Source: Clostridia bacterium
GTDB taxonomy: Bacteria; Bacillota; Clostridia; Oscillospirales; Acutalibacteraceae
Assembly: GCA_017475765.1 (NCBI GenBank)
Contig: JAFVEY010000061.1
Coordinates: forward strand, 1 to 64,000
DNA: 64,000 nt
Direction: 5' to 3'
This document shows positions 16,563 through 23,878 of the stretch, piece after piece (within the stretch, counting starts at the first letter, position 1; the number at the start of each line of letters is the position of its first letter). Below the pieces are notes generated by a model. It saw nothing but the letters and a program-made list of their open reading frames with translations. It searched no databases and was not told where the DNA came from. The translations under genes were made by a program, and so were the position numbers.

Positions 16563-16591
16563 ATTATATACCATACTTCGTTGTTTGTCAA
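16563..16591 (-). promoter_or_regulatory. tRNA-Leu promoter
   Basis: Minus-strand TTGACA (16586-16591), 17 bases, TATAAT (16563-16568), 30 bases upstream of the tRNA 5' end. Confidence 0.8.
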
Positions 16592-16637
16592 GCAAAAATT
16601 TTAAAATTTTTATGATGTTGTTGTAAACTATTACTGC

Positions 16638-16670
16638 AAGGCTACCAGCCTGCGGATTGCGGCAGTCCCC
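16638..16670. repeat. Left inverted repeat of the type I toxin locus
   Basis: AAGGCTACCAGCC plus ATTGCGGCAGTCCCC. It matches the reverse complement of 16887-16915 at about 26 of 28 positions apart from a 4-base spacer difference. Confidence 0.7.
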
Positions 16671-16733
16671 TTTTATCAAAGGGGGCAAAAAAAACTTATA
16701 ATAAAGCCCCCTGCAAAAGGGGGGTGGGTAAGC

Positions 16734-16838
16734 ATGATTACATATAGTGAGCTTATGCAGACTATCGGTGTCATAATTGCCATCGCCGGTTTTATTCTTA
16801 ACGCTGTTAAGGTTTACCACGATATAAAAAAGAAGTAA
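16734..16838 (+). CDS. Holin-like small membrane toxin (type I toxin-antitoxin)
   Basis: A 34-residue peptide starting MITYSELMQTIG, with one hydrophobic helix (VIIAIAGFILNAV) and a basic tail ending DIKKK. This is the pattern of the TxpA/BsrG-like putative holin-like toxins, which depolarise the membrane when over-expressed. The ORF overlaps the 3' end of an antisense RNA, and its stop lies inside the antitoxin terminator stem. A G-rich AAGGGGGGTGGG upstream may serve as ribosome site, and TATAAT at 16697-16702 could be the -10. Identification rests on size, topology and the antisense arrangement. Confidence 0.75.
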   Translation: MITYSELMQTIGVIIAIAGFILNAVKVYHDIKKK

Positions 16839-16918
16839 CCGCCGGTCTTCCAAACTAAGCGGTTACTCTTTAGTAATTCTTATGTAGGGGACTGCCGTAA
16901 TTGGCTGGTCGCCTTGTT
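16822..16918 (-). ncRNA. Antisense RNA antitoxin of the type I locus
   Basis: A minus-strand transcript of about 95 bases predicted from the promoter at 16925-16953 to a terminator stem AGTAACCGC / GCGGTTACT (16834-16842 and 16859-16867) followed by TTCTTTTTTA. It covers the last codons and 3' UTR of the 34-residue toxin, the RatA-type arrangement. Confidence 0.7.
16887..16915. repeat. Right inverted repeat of the type I toxin locus
   Basis: GGGGACTGCCGTAATT plus GGCTGGTCGCCTT, the partner of 16638-16670. It encodes the first ~30 bases of the antitoxin RNA, and would let the ends of the toxin mRNA pair with each other. Confidence 0.7.
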
Positions 16919-16924
16919 ACTTTT

Positions 16925-16953
16925 ATTATAGCTATTTTTTCATTGGTTGTCAA
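16925..16953 (-). promoter_or_regulatory. Antitoxin RNA promoter
   Basis: Perfect consensus on the minus strand: TTGACA (16948-16953), 17 bases, TATAAT (16925-16930). Confidence 0.85.
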
Positions 16954-16990
16954 TCTTTTTCAGAAAATCATCTGGTGTAATGGCAGGAAA

Positions 16991-17216
16991 TCAACAAAGA
17001 CTTTCATACTTTTTCTCCAAATATCTGATATATTCTTCCTTATCATCGTTCACAGGAGGCGAAAATTTCTTTTTCAGCCTTTCAAGCTCCTGAAATGCTT
17101 TCTGTGAATCGGTCAATATATCGTCTTTTTTTGAAAAGCAGGCATATCAGAGTGTACAGCTTTTCAGCATCGTCCTCTGCGAGATTTGAAACCTCTTCAA
17201 AGATCATTTCTGTCAT
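16991..17216 (-). pseudogene. Small antitoxin-like gene broken by a homopolymer frameshift
   Basis: The ATG at 17216 overlaps the stop of the carboxypeptidase gene as ATGA. The frame reads MTEMIFEEVSNLAEDDAEKL then LICLLFKK. At a run of seven A (near 17126-17132) the family-like sequence shifts frame and continues SQKAFQELERLKKKF ... EEYIRYLEKKYESL to a stop at 16991. With six A it would be a ~74-residue protein resembling RelB/VapB-type antitoxins that end in a L-E-E-K-Y-like helix. The toxin partner is absent. Confidence 0.5.
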
Positions 17217-18448
17217 TCTGCATATTTTGAGGTTATGCCGAGGTATTCTTCAAGGGTAAGTCCGCTTTCATGTACCTCGGCGGCAATTTCCTTTCCGAGA
17301 TAGCGAACGTGCCAAGATTCGTAAGTGTAGCCGGTAATATCCTCCTTATTCTCAGGGTAACGGAGAATAAAGCCATATTGATAACAGTTTTCGGCGATCC
17401 ATTTTGCTTCGGGAGTGTCGGAAAAAGAAAACGATGTGCTGTTGATATCAAATGCCAGACCCGACTGATGTTCGGAATGTCCGGGACGTGCGGAAACTCT
17501 GTCGGCGCTTTCCTGACCTCTTTCCGCACAGAAATTATGGTATATATAGTTCTGAAGATCATAGCTTCGGTAGCCTGATACAATGTACAGCGACAGACCG
17601 TCTGCTGCAGCTGCATCTGACATTTCATAGAATGCCGCAACAGCCTCCGGATCTTCGCCGTCGCCGTAGCTTTGCGGCAGGGAGTAGGTCTTGTTGGCAA
17701 TCAGTATGCCGTCTATATAAGTAACCCCATCTATCACTTCAACTTTTCTTGTGGACATAGCTTCTGTCTTACTGAGTTCGGAATAGATCTTTGTGCCATT
17801 CACATTTTTGAAGGTTCTTATTCTGGTATAGATGACAGTATTCTGAGGAAGATCCTCAAATAAAAAGGAGCGGTCATCGTTTTGTGAAAAGATAACCGTA
17901 TGATAATCCGAAAAGTCGGGAGAACCGGCATACTCAAGCTCATATCCGTCTGTGTTTTCCGATTGCTCATCCCATGCAGCCGTTATGCTGCTGACCTTTG
18001 AATCCGCTTGATACACTGTTGTTCCCTTCGGACAGATATAATAAGTTTTTTTCAGACTTCCGCTGTATTTTCCCAGCATGGTAATTTCTGCAGTATATTG
18101 TCCGATTTCGTTTTGGTTTTCAAATGTTATCGTATAGTCTGTTTCCGGCTTCAGCCTATTCCCCTGATAAACAATATAATATTCCGGAACGACCTCATTG
18201 CTGCCGTAAACAATATTGCCGACATGGATATCACATTGATTGATACTGATCAGGTTTTCGTCATTGCTTTTGTCAGCCGTCACAGATTCTGACGGATTGC
18301 CGGCGGCTTTGGGCGCTATTTTCTGAATCTTTATGCCTGAACTCTGCTCATCCGCTGTGCCGACTGAAGATTGGTCAGCATTGCTGCAGCCGCTGATACA
18401 AGCTGCAAGCAATAAAATACAGATCGTTACTTTGAAGTTTTTATTCAA
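17213..18448 (-). CDS. Lipoprotein D-alanyl-D-alanine carboxypeptidase (VanY / M15B)
   Basis: 411 residues. It removes the terminal D-Ala from peptidoglycan stem peptides outside the membrane. The N terminus is a lipoprotein signal with lipobox ISGC (about residue 18-21). A Ser/Lys linker and a beta-sandwich, fibronectin-like region follow (~50-240). The M15 catalytic domain occupies ~260-400: SGYRSYDLQ, ARPGHSEHQSGLAFDI (zinc His and Asp near 326-333) and YESWHVRYLG (second zinc His near 379). All catalytic residues are present. Start 18448 has AAAGGAAAT upstream. Likely translationally coupled to the small broken gene downstream. Confidence 0.93.
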   Translation of the reverse strand: MNKNFKVTICILLLAACISGCSNADQSSVGTADEQSSGIKIQKIAPKAAGNPSESVTADKSNDENLISINQCDIHVGNIVYGSNEVVPEYYIVYQGNRLKPETDYTITFENQNEIGQYTAEITMLGKYSGSLKKTYYICPKGTTVYQADSKVSSITAAWDEQSENTDGYELEYAGSPDFSDYHTVIFSQNDDRSFLFEDLPQNTVIYTRIRTFKNVNGTKIYSELSKTEAMSTRKVEVIDGVTYIDGILIANKTYSLPQSYGDGEDPEAVAAFYEMSDAAAADGLSLYIVSGYRSYDLQNYIYHNFCAERGQESADRVSARPGHSEHQSGLAFDINSTSFSFSDTPEAKWIAENCYQYGFILRYPENKEDITGYTYESWHVRYLGKEIAAEVHESGLTLEEYLGITSKYAE

Positions 18449-18544
18449 TTTAAATTCATTTCCTTTGTTTTGTCGTTAATAGAGCATATTCTATATTTTA
18501 TAACACCATTCTGCAAAAATCAATACTGATGAAATGAAACTAAA

Positions 18545-18592
18545 AGTAAAATAATGCCTGCATACGGAAAATTCCATGCAGACATTATTGAA
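18545..18592 (-). terminator. Terminator after the 18619 lipoprotein gene
   Basis: The stem ATAATGxCTGCAT / ATGCAGxCATTAT is followed on the minus strand by TTATTTTACTTTTAG. Confidence 0.55.
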
Positions 18593-18618
18593 GGGTGATG
18601 ATTGTTTTTTGTGACAAA

Positions 18619-19092
18619 TTAAACCGCCGCCGAGATTTCCTTCAGTTGGCCGCTGCTGTCTGTTTTGATTGTATAGGAACAGCCTTGTGTTTCGCCTGAA
18701 TAAGTATAACAGCTGCCGTCAGATGAGGGGGAAAGCGACAGATTGTCCTGTTCAAGCCGGAGCTGCTGCATGATATTCATGACAGTAACGGGAAAAGAGC
18801 CGGACGGAAGCTCAATGCTTTCAAAACGACAAAGCAAAGCGTCGTAGGAAAGAGAAAATTTTCCGTCAGCATGGCGAAAGGTAAGTCCCGACAAAGACGG
18901 CGGTGAACTGATCGTAATAGCGTCAACGCTGTCGCTAAGATATTTGATGTTGCATTTGTATTCCGTTCCGTTGATTTTGATAGTGCAGTCTGTGTCGGCA
19001 GAAAGCGTGAGCGGCGGCACTTTCGGCTCGGTACTGCAGCCTGAAAACAGAATGGTGAAAGCTGCAGCAAATATAAAAGGGATCTTTTTCAA
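18619..19092 (-). CDS. Putative lipoprotein, unknown function
   Basis: 157 residues with a lipoprotein signal (MKKIPFIFAAAFTILFSGC, lipobox FSGC). The remainder is Ser/Thr-rich and beta-type (LTLSADTDCTIKINGTEYKC). The build suggests a LolA/LppX-like or DUF-type sandwich, but no motif confirms it. It starts 28 bases after the NAD(P)HX repair gene stop on the same strand and may be co-transcribed. Confidence 0.75.
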   Translation of the reverse strand: MKKIPFIFAAAFTILFSGCSTEPKVPPLTLSADTDCTIKINGTEYKCNIKYLSDSVDAITISSPPSLSGLTFRHADGKFSLSYDALLCRFESIELPSGSFPVTVMNIMQQLRLEQDNLSLSPSSDGSCYTYSGETQGCSYTIKTDSSGQLKEISAAV

Positions 19093-19120
19093 TATATCAG
19101 CCTCCGTTTCGGCGGACGGA

Positions 19121-20641
19121 TCAGAAAATGTATTTCAGTTCCTCAATGACATCTCTTGGAAGCATGGAACGCCTTGAATATTTTTCGGCGCATTGATCAC
19201 CTGCAAGACCATGATAATATACGGCATTGACGGCAGCCTCGTCATGGCTCATGCCCTGAGCAAGGAAGGAAGCGGTGATTCCTGCCAGAATATCGCCGCT
19301 GCCGCCTCTTGCCATACCGTTATTTCCGGTGAGGTTGACATAAACATTTCCATCGGGAAGAGCAATGATCGTATCGGCGCCCTTCAGCACAACGGTAACG
19401 CCGTATTCCGAGGCAAAATCCCGTGCTGTGCGGTATCTGTCCGTCTGAACATGAATGGTTGAAGTTCCTGCAAGTCTTGCCATTTCTCCGGGGTGCGGTG
19501 TTAGTATGACGGGAACAGCAGATCTTCTTAATACATCTATATTCGGAACGATGGCATTTATTCCGTCAGCATCAAGAACGATCGGTTTTGTGGAGCTTAC
19601 GATAATATCGGACACGAGCCGGGTGATGTCCTCATTTACCCCCAGTCCGCAGCCGATAAGAACCGCATTTGATTTTTCCATTATTTCAAGCAGAAGCCTG
19701 TCATATTCGGAAATACTGATAAGACCGCCGTTTTCTTCCAGCGGCATAAATACGGCTTCTGTCAGCTGAGAAGCAGCAATGGGATAGATTGATTTCGGCA
19801 CAGCGGCTTTCAGTATGCCAACACCGCTTCTCAAAGCAGCCATTCCCGAAAGGACGGCTGCCCCCGCCATACCATAGCTGCCGCATATTGAAAGAAGGGT
19901 GCCGTTGGTACCTTTGTGGGCGGATTTGCTTCTTTCCGGAAGAGGATGTTCTGCAATAAATTCATCGGTTGTTTTCATTGCATACATGAATTGCTGCACG
20001 ATCGTTGCCGGTATGCCGATATTGGCAACGGTTATCTTACCGCAGTAATCAATAGACGGATAGAGTACATGGAGAGGTTTGAGTGCTGTAAATGAGACAG
20101 TATAATCAGCATGAAAGCAGTTTCCCGGAATTTCGCCTGTATTGCAGATGATACCGCTCGGTGTATCAACGGCAATCCTGACAGCCTTCTTATTTTGATT
20201 TGACAGCTGTACGATCTCTGCACTTCCCGGGTCAAGACAATCCCTGAAACCGATTCCGTAAATGGCGTCAATAAGCATATCTGCATTTTCTATCACATTG
20301 ACGGATTCTTCATAGTTTTCATAAAACCTGAATATATTTACTTTGTCGGGAACAAGATTATAATTCAGCTTTGCCAGATCAGATTCAGGTTCACCGTTGG
20401 CAATGACGACTGAAACATCAAACATAAGTGACAGAAATCGTGCGATCACAAAGCCGTCACCGCCGTTATTTCCCTTTCCGCAAAGCACGGTGATATTTTT
20501 GAGCTTCTTTTCCGCTGCTGTTCTTGTTGCCAGATCTGCAACGGCAGCACCTGCCTTTTCCATTAAAGAAGCCATTGAACCGCCCGAACGAACAGCAGCT
20601 TTTTCAATATTTCTCATTTCATTACTTTCAACAACTATCAT
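19121..20641 (-). CDS. nnr: Bifunctional NAD(P)H-hydrate epimerase / ADP-dependent dehydratase
   Basis: 506 residues, the standard length of the fused repair enzyme. It interconverts R- and S-NAD(P)HX and dehydrates the S form back to NAD(P)H. The N-terminal YjeF_N domain (~1-210) contains GKGNNGGDGFVIARFL and DAIYGIGFR. The C-terminal ribokinase-like YjeF_C domain (~225-500) contains GTNGTLLSICGSYGMAGAAVLSG written as adjacent motifs, LDADGINA, LTPHPGEMARL and the catalytic GNNGMARGGSGDILAG region. Start 20641 is preceded by GGAGGCGAC. Monocistronic or with the lipoprotein downstream. Confidence 0.96.
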   Translation of the reverse strand: MIVVESNEMRNIEKAAVRSGGSMASLMEKAGAAVADLATRTAAEKKLKNITVLCGKGNNGGDGFVIARFLSLMFDVSVVIANGEPESDLAKLNYNLVPDKVNIFRFYENYEESVNVIENADMLIDAIYGIGFRDCLDPGSAEIVQLSNQNKKAVRIAVDTPSGIICNTGEIPGNCFHADYTVSFTALKPLHVLYPSIDYCGKITVANIGIPATIVQQFMYAMKTTDEFIAEHPLPERSKSAHKGTNGTLLSICGSYGMAGAAVLSGMAALRSGVGILKAAVPKSIYPIAASQLTEAVFMPLEENGGLISISEYDRLLLEIMEKSNAVLIGCGLGVNEDITRLVSDIIVSSTKPIVLDADGINAIVPNIDVLRRSAVPVILTPHPGEMARLAGTSTIHVQTDRYRTARDFASEYGVTVVLKGADTIIALPDGNVYVNLTGNNGMARGGSGDILAGITASFLAQGMSHDEAAVNAVYYHGLAGDQCAEKYSRRSMLPRDVIEELKYIF

Positions 20642-21031
20642 TCAATGTCGCCTCCAAAATACGATAACAAATATTACAAAAAAAGAAACAGATTTTATGA
20701 TTTTTTATATAAAATCATATCTTCTATTTTATTTTATCACCATCTCTTATATTTTTCAATCTGATTTAATGAATTTTCAATGTTTTTTTATAATAAATAA
20801 CGTATTTTGTATTGACATTTGGGTAAAAAAAATATAAAATAATATTGTTGCCGACTTTTTTGATTCTTGTTGATTCAAACAGGTTGTCTGTACCATGGAA
20901 CAGTACATTCCTGTAATGCTGATGACAGATTGTTTTCAGCCAATTGCACGGCAGAGGGAAACATGAGTTTTGATGGCAATTTTAAGAAAACCGAATAAGC
21001 GTTTGATTCCGGTATCGGAATTGACATAAAT
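20642..21031. other. Intergenic region upstream of nnr and tRNA-Ser
   Basis: AT-rich. It holds a + strand promoter TTGACA (20813) with a TAAAAT/TATAAA box 15-17 bases on. No convincing gene was found; a short minus-strand frame over 20875-21030 has no ribosome site and no family. Confidence 0.5.
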
Positions 21032-21117
21032 GGAAGCGTATCGAAGTGGTCATAACGGGCCTGACTCGAAATCAGGTAGCCCGCAAGGGCTCGTGGGTTC
21101 GAATCCCACCGCTTCCG
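21032..21117 (+). tRNA. tRNA-Ser (CGA)
   Basis: 86 bases. The acceptor GGAAGCG pairs with CGCTTCC, discriminator G. The anticodon loop CTCGAAA lies in stem CCTGA/TCAGG (anticodon CGA at 21067-21069). A long variable arm (GTAGCCCGCAAGGGCTC) and T-arm GTGGGTTCGAATCCCAC are present. CCA not encoded. Confidence 0.95.
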
Positions 21118-21120
21118 CTC

Positions 21121-21152
21121 CAGCCACAGGATTTTTCTTGTGGCTTTTTCTT
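21121..21152 (+). terminator. tRNA-Ser terminator
   Basis: AGCCACAGG-attttt-CTTGTGGCT followed by TTTTCTTTT. A second weaker hairpin CAATAT/ATATTG with a T-run lies at 21160-21180. Confidence 0.8.
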
Positions 21153-21267
21153 TTGTTGACAATATAGCGAATATTGTTTTTGAAAGAGAATAGTTCCTCC
21201 GACAAATGCCTATCATTTCAATCTGATTGCAAAAACTGTCGAAAATCCAAAGTTTTTGCATTTCAGT

Positions 21268-21304
21268 GCATAAACTTGATTTTTAAAAAAGTTTATGCTA
21301 TTAT
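21268..21304 (+). promoter_or_regulatory. Promoter overlapped by a 10-bp palindrome, DUF4143 ATPase gene
   Basis: TTGATT (21276-21281), 17 bases, TATTAT (21299-21304). The perfect inverted repeat GCATAAACTT / AAGTTTATGC (21268-21277, 21289-21298) covers the -35 and spacer, suggesting a repressor site. Confidence 0.65.
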
Positions 21305-21327
21305 AGTTGCGATGGGAGGGCTGTGCT

Positions 21328-22647
21328 ATGATAGGATCACACGAGCTGAAAAAAAGAGAACATTACCTTGACAAGCTGATAGGATTCAGGGATACAGAGC
21401 CTGTGAAAGTCATAACGGGAATAAGGCGCTGTGGAAAATCAAGTCTGTTAAAGCTGATGTCTGCACATCTCAGGGAAACCGGTGTTTTGCCGGAGCAGAT
21501 CGTGGAAATGAATTTTGAATCCCATGATTTCAGAAAATTTACCTCCGATGATGTATATAATTATATAAAAAGCCATATCGTAAACGGAAAAAGAATGTAT
21601 TTGTTCTTCGATGAGATACAGAGGATAGACGCATGGGAAGATGCGATCAATTCAATGCGTGTTGATTTTAACTGCGATATTTATGTGACAGGCTCAAACG
21701 CATATCTTCTTTCTTCGGAATATTCAACTTACCTTTCCGGCAGATGCGTCGAGATCAGAATGCTGCCGCTTTCCTTTCGTGAATTTCTGTATTTTTATGA
21801 TTTCGAGCTGCGTGAAACAAAAAGTGCCCTCGGCGGAACACGCAGACAGGTTTATGATAAAAATGGTGAGCACTATGAGCTTAGGGAAGTGTTTGATGCT
21901 TTCATGCGATTCGGCGGTATGCCGGGAATATCCGATGTCGGGCTTGATCAGGAGAAGGCTTTGTCGCTGCTTGACGGTATCTATTCTACTGTGGTCATCC
22001 GTGATATTCTCGAACGGGAGAATCGCAGAGGGCAGAAAAGGATCACCGACTCCGTTCTTCTTCGCAAGATCATTCTCTTTCTTGCCGACAATATCGGTTC
22101 AAGCATTTCAGTTGCATCTATCGGCAATACATTGGTAAATGAGGGACTGCTTGAGAATGGTAAGCGAAAGGGTTCACCGAGCGCTCATACCGTACAGACA
22201 TATATAAACGCTTTGCTTGAAAGCTATTTTTTCTATGAGATCAAAAGGTTTGATATCAAGGGAAAAGACTACCTCCGCACCCTTGGTAAATACTATATTG
22301 CCGATATCGGTCTTAGAAATTATCTTTTAGGCTTTCGCAATCGTGACAGCGGTCATGCAATAGAAAATGTGGTTTATTTTGAATTGCTGCGAAGAGGCTA
22401 TGATGTATCCATAGGCAAGATAGACAATGCCGAAGTGGATTTTATCGCAACCAATGCCGAAGATAAGATCTATATACAGGTCACCGAATCTATGCAGAGC
22501 GAGGATGTCAGAAAACGTGAGCTTGCTCCTTTGCAGAAGATCAGGGATAACTATGAAAAAATCGTTCTCTCCCTTGAACCGGGAATGGACATCTCTTATG
22601 ACGGAATAAAGTCTGAAAACCTGATCGAATGGCTGATGGAGGAATAA
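21328..22647 (+). CDS. AAA ATPase with DUF4143 domain
   Basis: 439 residues from ATG 21328 (GGGAGGG upstream; the ORF opens at 21307). Walker A GIRRCGKSS (31-39), Walker B LFFDEIQ (~95-100) and a sensor TGSNAYLLSSE follow the AAA_14 pattern. A DUF4143 winged-helix/nuclease-like C-terminal half follows, including NVVYFELLRRGYDV and a PD-(D/E)XK-like EVDFIA...IYIQV motif (~375-395). These proteins are widespread in gut bacteria, often in many copies. Their function is uncertain; proposed links are to mobile elements and toxin-type defence. The gene stands alone between two terminators. Confidence 0.9.
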   Translation: MIGSHELKKREHYLDKLIGFRDTEPVKVITGIRRCGKSSLLKLMSAHLRETGVLPEQIVEMNFESHDFRKFTSDDVYNYIKSHIVNGKRMYLFFDEIQRIDAWEDAINSMRVDFNCDIYVTGSNAYLLSSEYSTYLSGRCVEIRMLPLSFREFLYFYDFELRETKSALGGTRRQVYDKNGEHYELREVFDAFMRFGGMPGISDVGLDQEKALSLLDGIYSTVVIRDILERENRRGQKRITDSVLLRKIILFLADNIGSSISVASIGNTLVNEGLLENGKRKGSPSAHTVQTYINALLESYFFYEIKRFDIKGKDYLRTLGKYYIADIGLRNYLLGFRNRDSGHAIENVVYFELLRRGYDVSIGKIDNAEVDFIATNAEDKIYIQVTESMQSEDVRKRELAPLQKIRDNYEKIVLSLEPGMDISYDGIKSENLIEWLMEE

Positions 22648-22651
22648 ATGA

Positions 22652-22708
22652 TGAAAAACACACGGGACAACATCCGGAAAGATGTATCGCCGTGTGTGTT
22701 TTCATAAG
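22652..22708 (+). terminator. Terminator after DUF4143 gene
   Basis: A long stem AAAACACACGG / CCGTGTGTGTTTT, 20 bases after the stop codon. Confidence 0.7.
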
Positions 22709-22861
22709 ATTATATTTTTCCTGACAATTCTGCAGGCGGTAATGAATGAAAGGACATGAATGCTGATTTTTTCGGATAGATGATTTCAGATAACTTATTG
22801 CTCATTTATAAAATGAATATTAAAAATCGGTGAATAACAATATTCGAGAATAGATAATCGT

Positions 22862-22920
22862 TTGACATAGTCTAAGTGAAATAGTATAATTCAAATCAGA
22901 CTAATCCGGATTATACTGAT
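22862..22920 (+). promoter_or_regulatory. Promoter and palindromic operator of the flavoprotein gene
   Basis: TTGACA (22862-22867), 17 bases, TATAAT (22885-22890). A 26-bp near-palindrome centred on TAATCCGGATTA with flanking ATCAG/CTGAT arms lies at 22895-22920, over the start site. The remaining 22709-23008 is non-coding. Confidence 0.7.
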
Positions 22921-23008
22921 TCCAGCCGGAAAGAGAACAGCAGGCATTGGAAATGATCTGAAAGCATATCAAGCAATTCAGCAAACTATACAGCGGAGGC
23001 AATGCAAA

Positions 23009-23698
23009 ATGAAAACAGTCATCATTCATGGTCAGAACCATAAAGGCTCAACCTATCATATCGCAAGAATGCTTGCCGATAAAGTCGGGGGAGAAGTAAC
23101 GGAATTTTTTCTTCCGAAGGATTTTGGTGAATTCTGCATGGGCTGTACCGCCTGTTTTGTAAAATCCGAAAAGATGTGTCCTCATTATGAAAAACTGAGC
23201 AAAATAACATCAGCTATGGATGAAGCGGATCTCATTATTTTGGCAAGTCCCGTATATGTTTATCATGTTACCGGAGCCATGAAAGCGTTTTTAGATCATT
23301 ATGGTTACAGATTCATGGTGCATCGTCCTGAAGAAAGTATGTTCCGCAAACAGGCAGTCTGTATTTCTACTGCGGCAGGTGCAGGCATGAAAAGCACCAA
23401 CAAAGATATGACAGACAGTACTTTTTTCTGGGGCATAGCCAAAACATACATATACGGGACTGCAGTCAGGGAAACCTCCTGGAACAGAGTGAATGATAAA
23501 ATAAAAAAGAGCATTGACAAAAAGACAGATCTGCTTGCACGATCCATCCTCAAAAAGCATGGAAAAGTAAAGCCCTCAATTAAAACCAGGGCATTTTTCA
23601 ACATTATGCGTATGATACAAAAAAACGGTTGGTGCGAAGCCGATGTTGAATATTGGAAAATGAAGGGCTGGACTGATAAAAAGCGCCCGTGGAAATAG
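23009..23698 (+). CDS. Iron-sulfur-flavoprotein-like NAD(P)H-dependent oxidoreductase
   Basis: 229 residues with a flavodoxin-like fold. The N terminus MKTVIIHGQNHKGSTYHIA binds FMN phosphate, and LIILASPVYVYHVTG and GYRFMVHRP follow the NADPH-dependent FMN reductase pattern. A cysteine set C43-x2-C46-x2-C49-x7-C57 sits after the first alpha/beta unit, the place of the compact 4Fe-4S motif in iron-sulfur flavoproteins, although the last spacing is longer than usual. The C-terminal ~60 residues are basic and extra to the fold. Substrate unknown. It is preceded by GGAGGC and a strong promoter with an operator-like palindrome. Confidence 0.85.
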   Translation: MKTVIIHGQNHKGSTYHIARMLADKVGGEVTEFFLPKDFGEFCMGCTACFVKSEKMCPHYEKLSKITSAMDEADLIILASPVYVYHVTGAMKAFLDHYGYRFMVHRPEESMFRKQAVCISTAAGAGMKSTNKDMTDSTFFWGIAKTYIYGTAVRETSWNRVNDKIKKSIDKKTDLLARSILKKHGKVKPSIKTRAFFNIMRMIQKNGWCEADVEYWKMKGWTDKKRPWK

Positions 23699-23711
23699 TA
23701 TTATTTTATAT

Positions 23712-23741
23712 TATATTTGCCAAACTTTGTTGTGTCAAGTT
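23712..23741 (-). promoter_or_regulatory. Consensus promoter reading antisense into the flavoprotein gene
   Basis: Minus-strand TTGACA, 17 bases, TATAAT, directed toward the 3' end of the 23009-23698 gene. No minus-strand ORF follows. Part of a 34-bp sequence repeated at 42442-42475. Confidence 0.5.
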
Positions 23742-23757
23742 TTATTATACAACATCA
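23724..23757. repeat. 34-bp intergenic repeat, copy 1
   Basis: Begins ACTTTGTTGTGTCAAG and ends ACAACATCA, with internal GTTGT ... ACAAC dyad. It is about 32/34 identical, in inverse orientation, to 42442-42475. Confidence 0.65.
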
Positions 23758-23878
23758 ATATTGAAAAGACGAAAAACTGTAACAGGTGATTGACAGATTA
23801 TCGCTTATTTTTCCCATAATTGGCCATACTAAGTAACAGATGGTATTAATTATAAAATAAATCCCAAAGGAGCTAATT

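Noticed and set aside
20875..21261. Minus-strand 128-residue frame overlapping tRNA-Ser
   Set aside because: Much of it is the antisense of the tRNA; no ribosome site and no recognisable domain.
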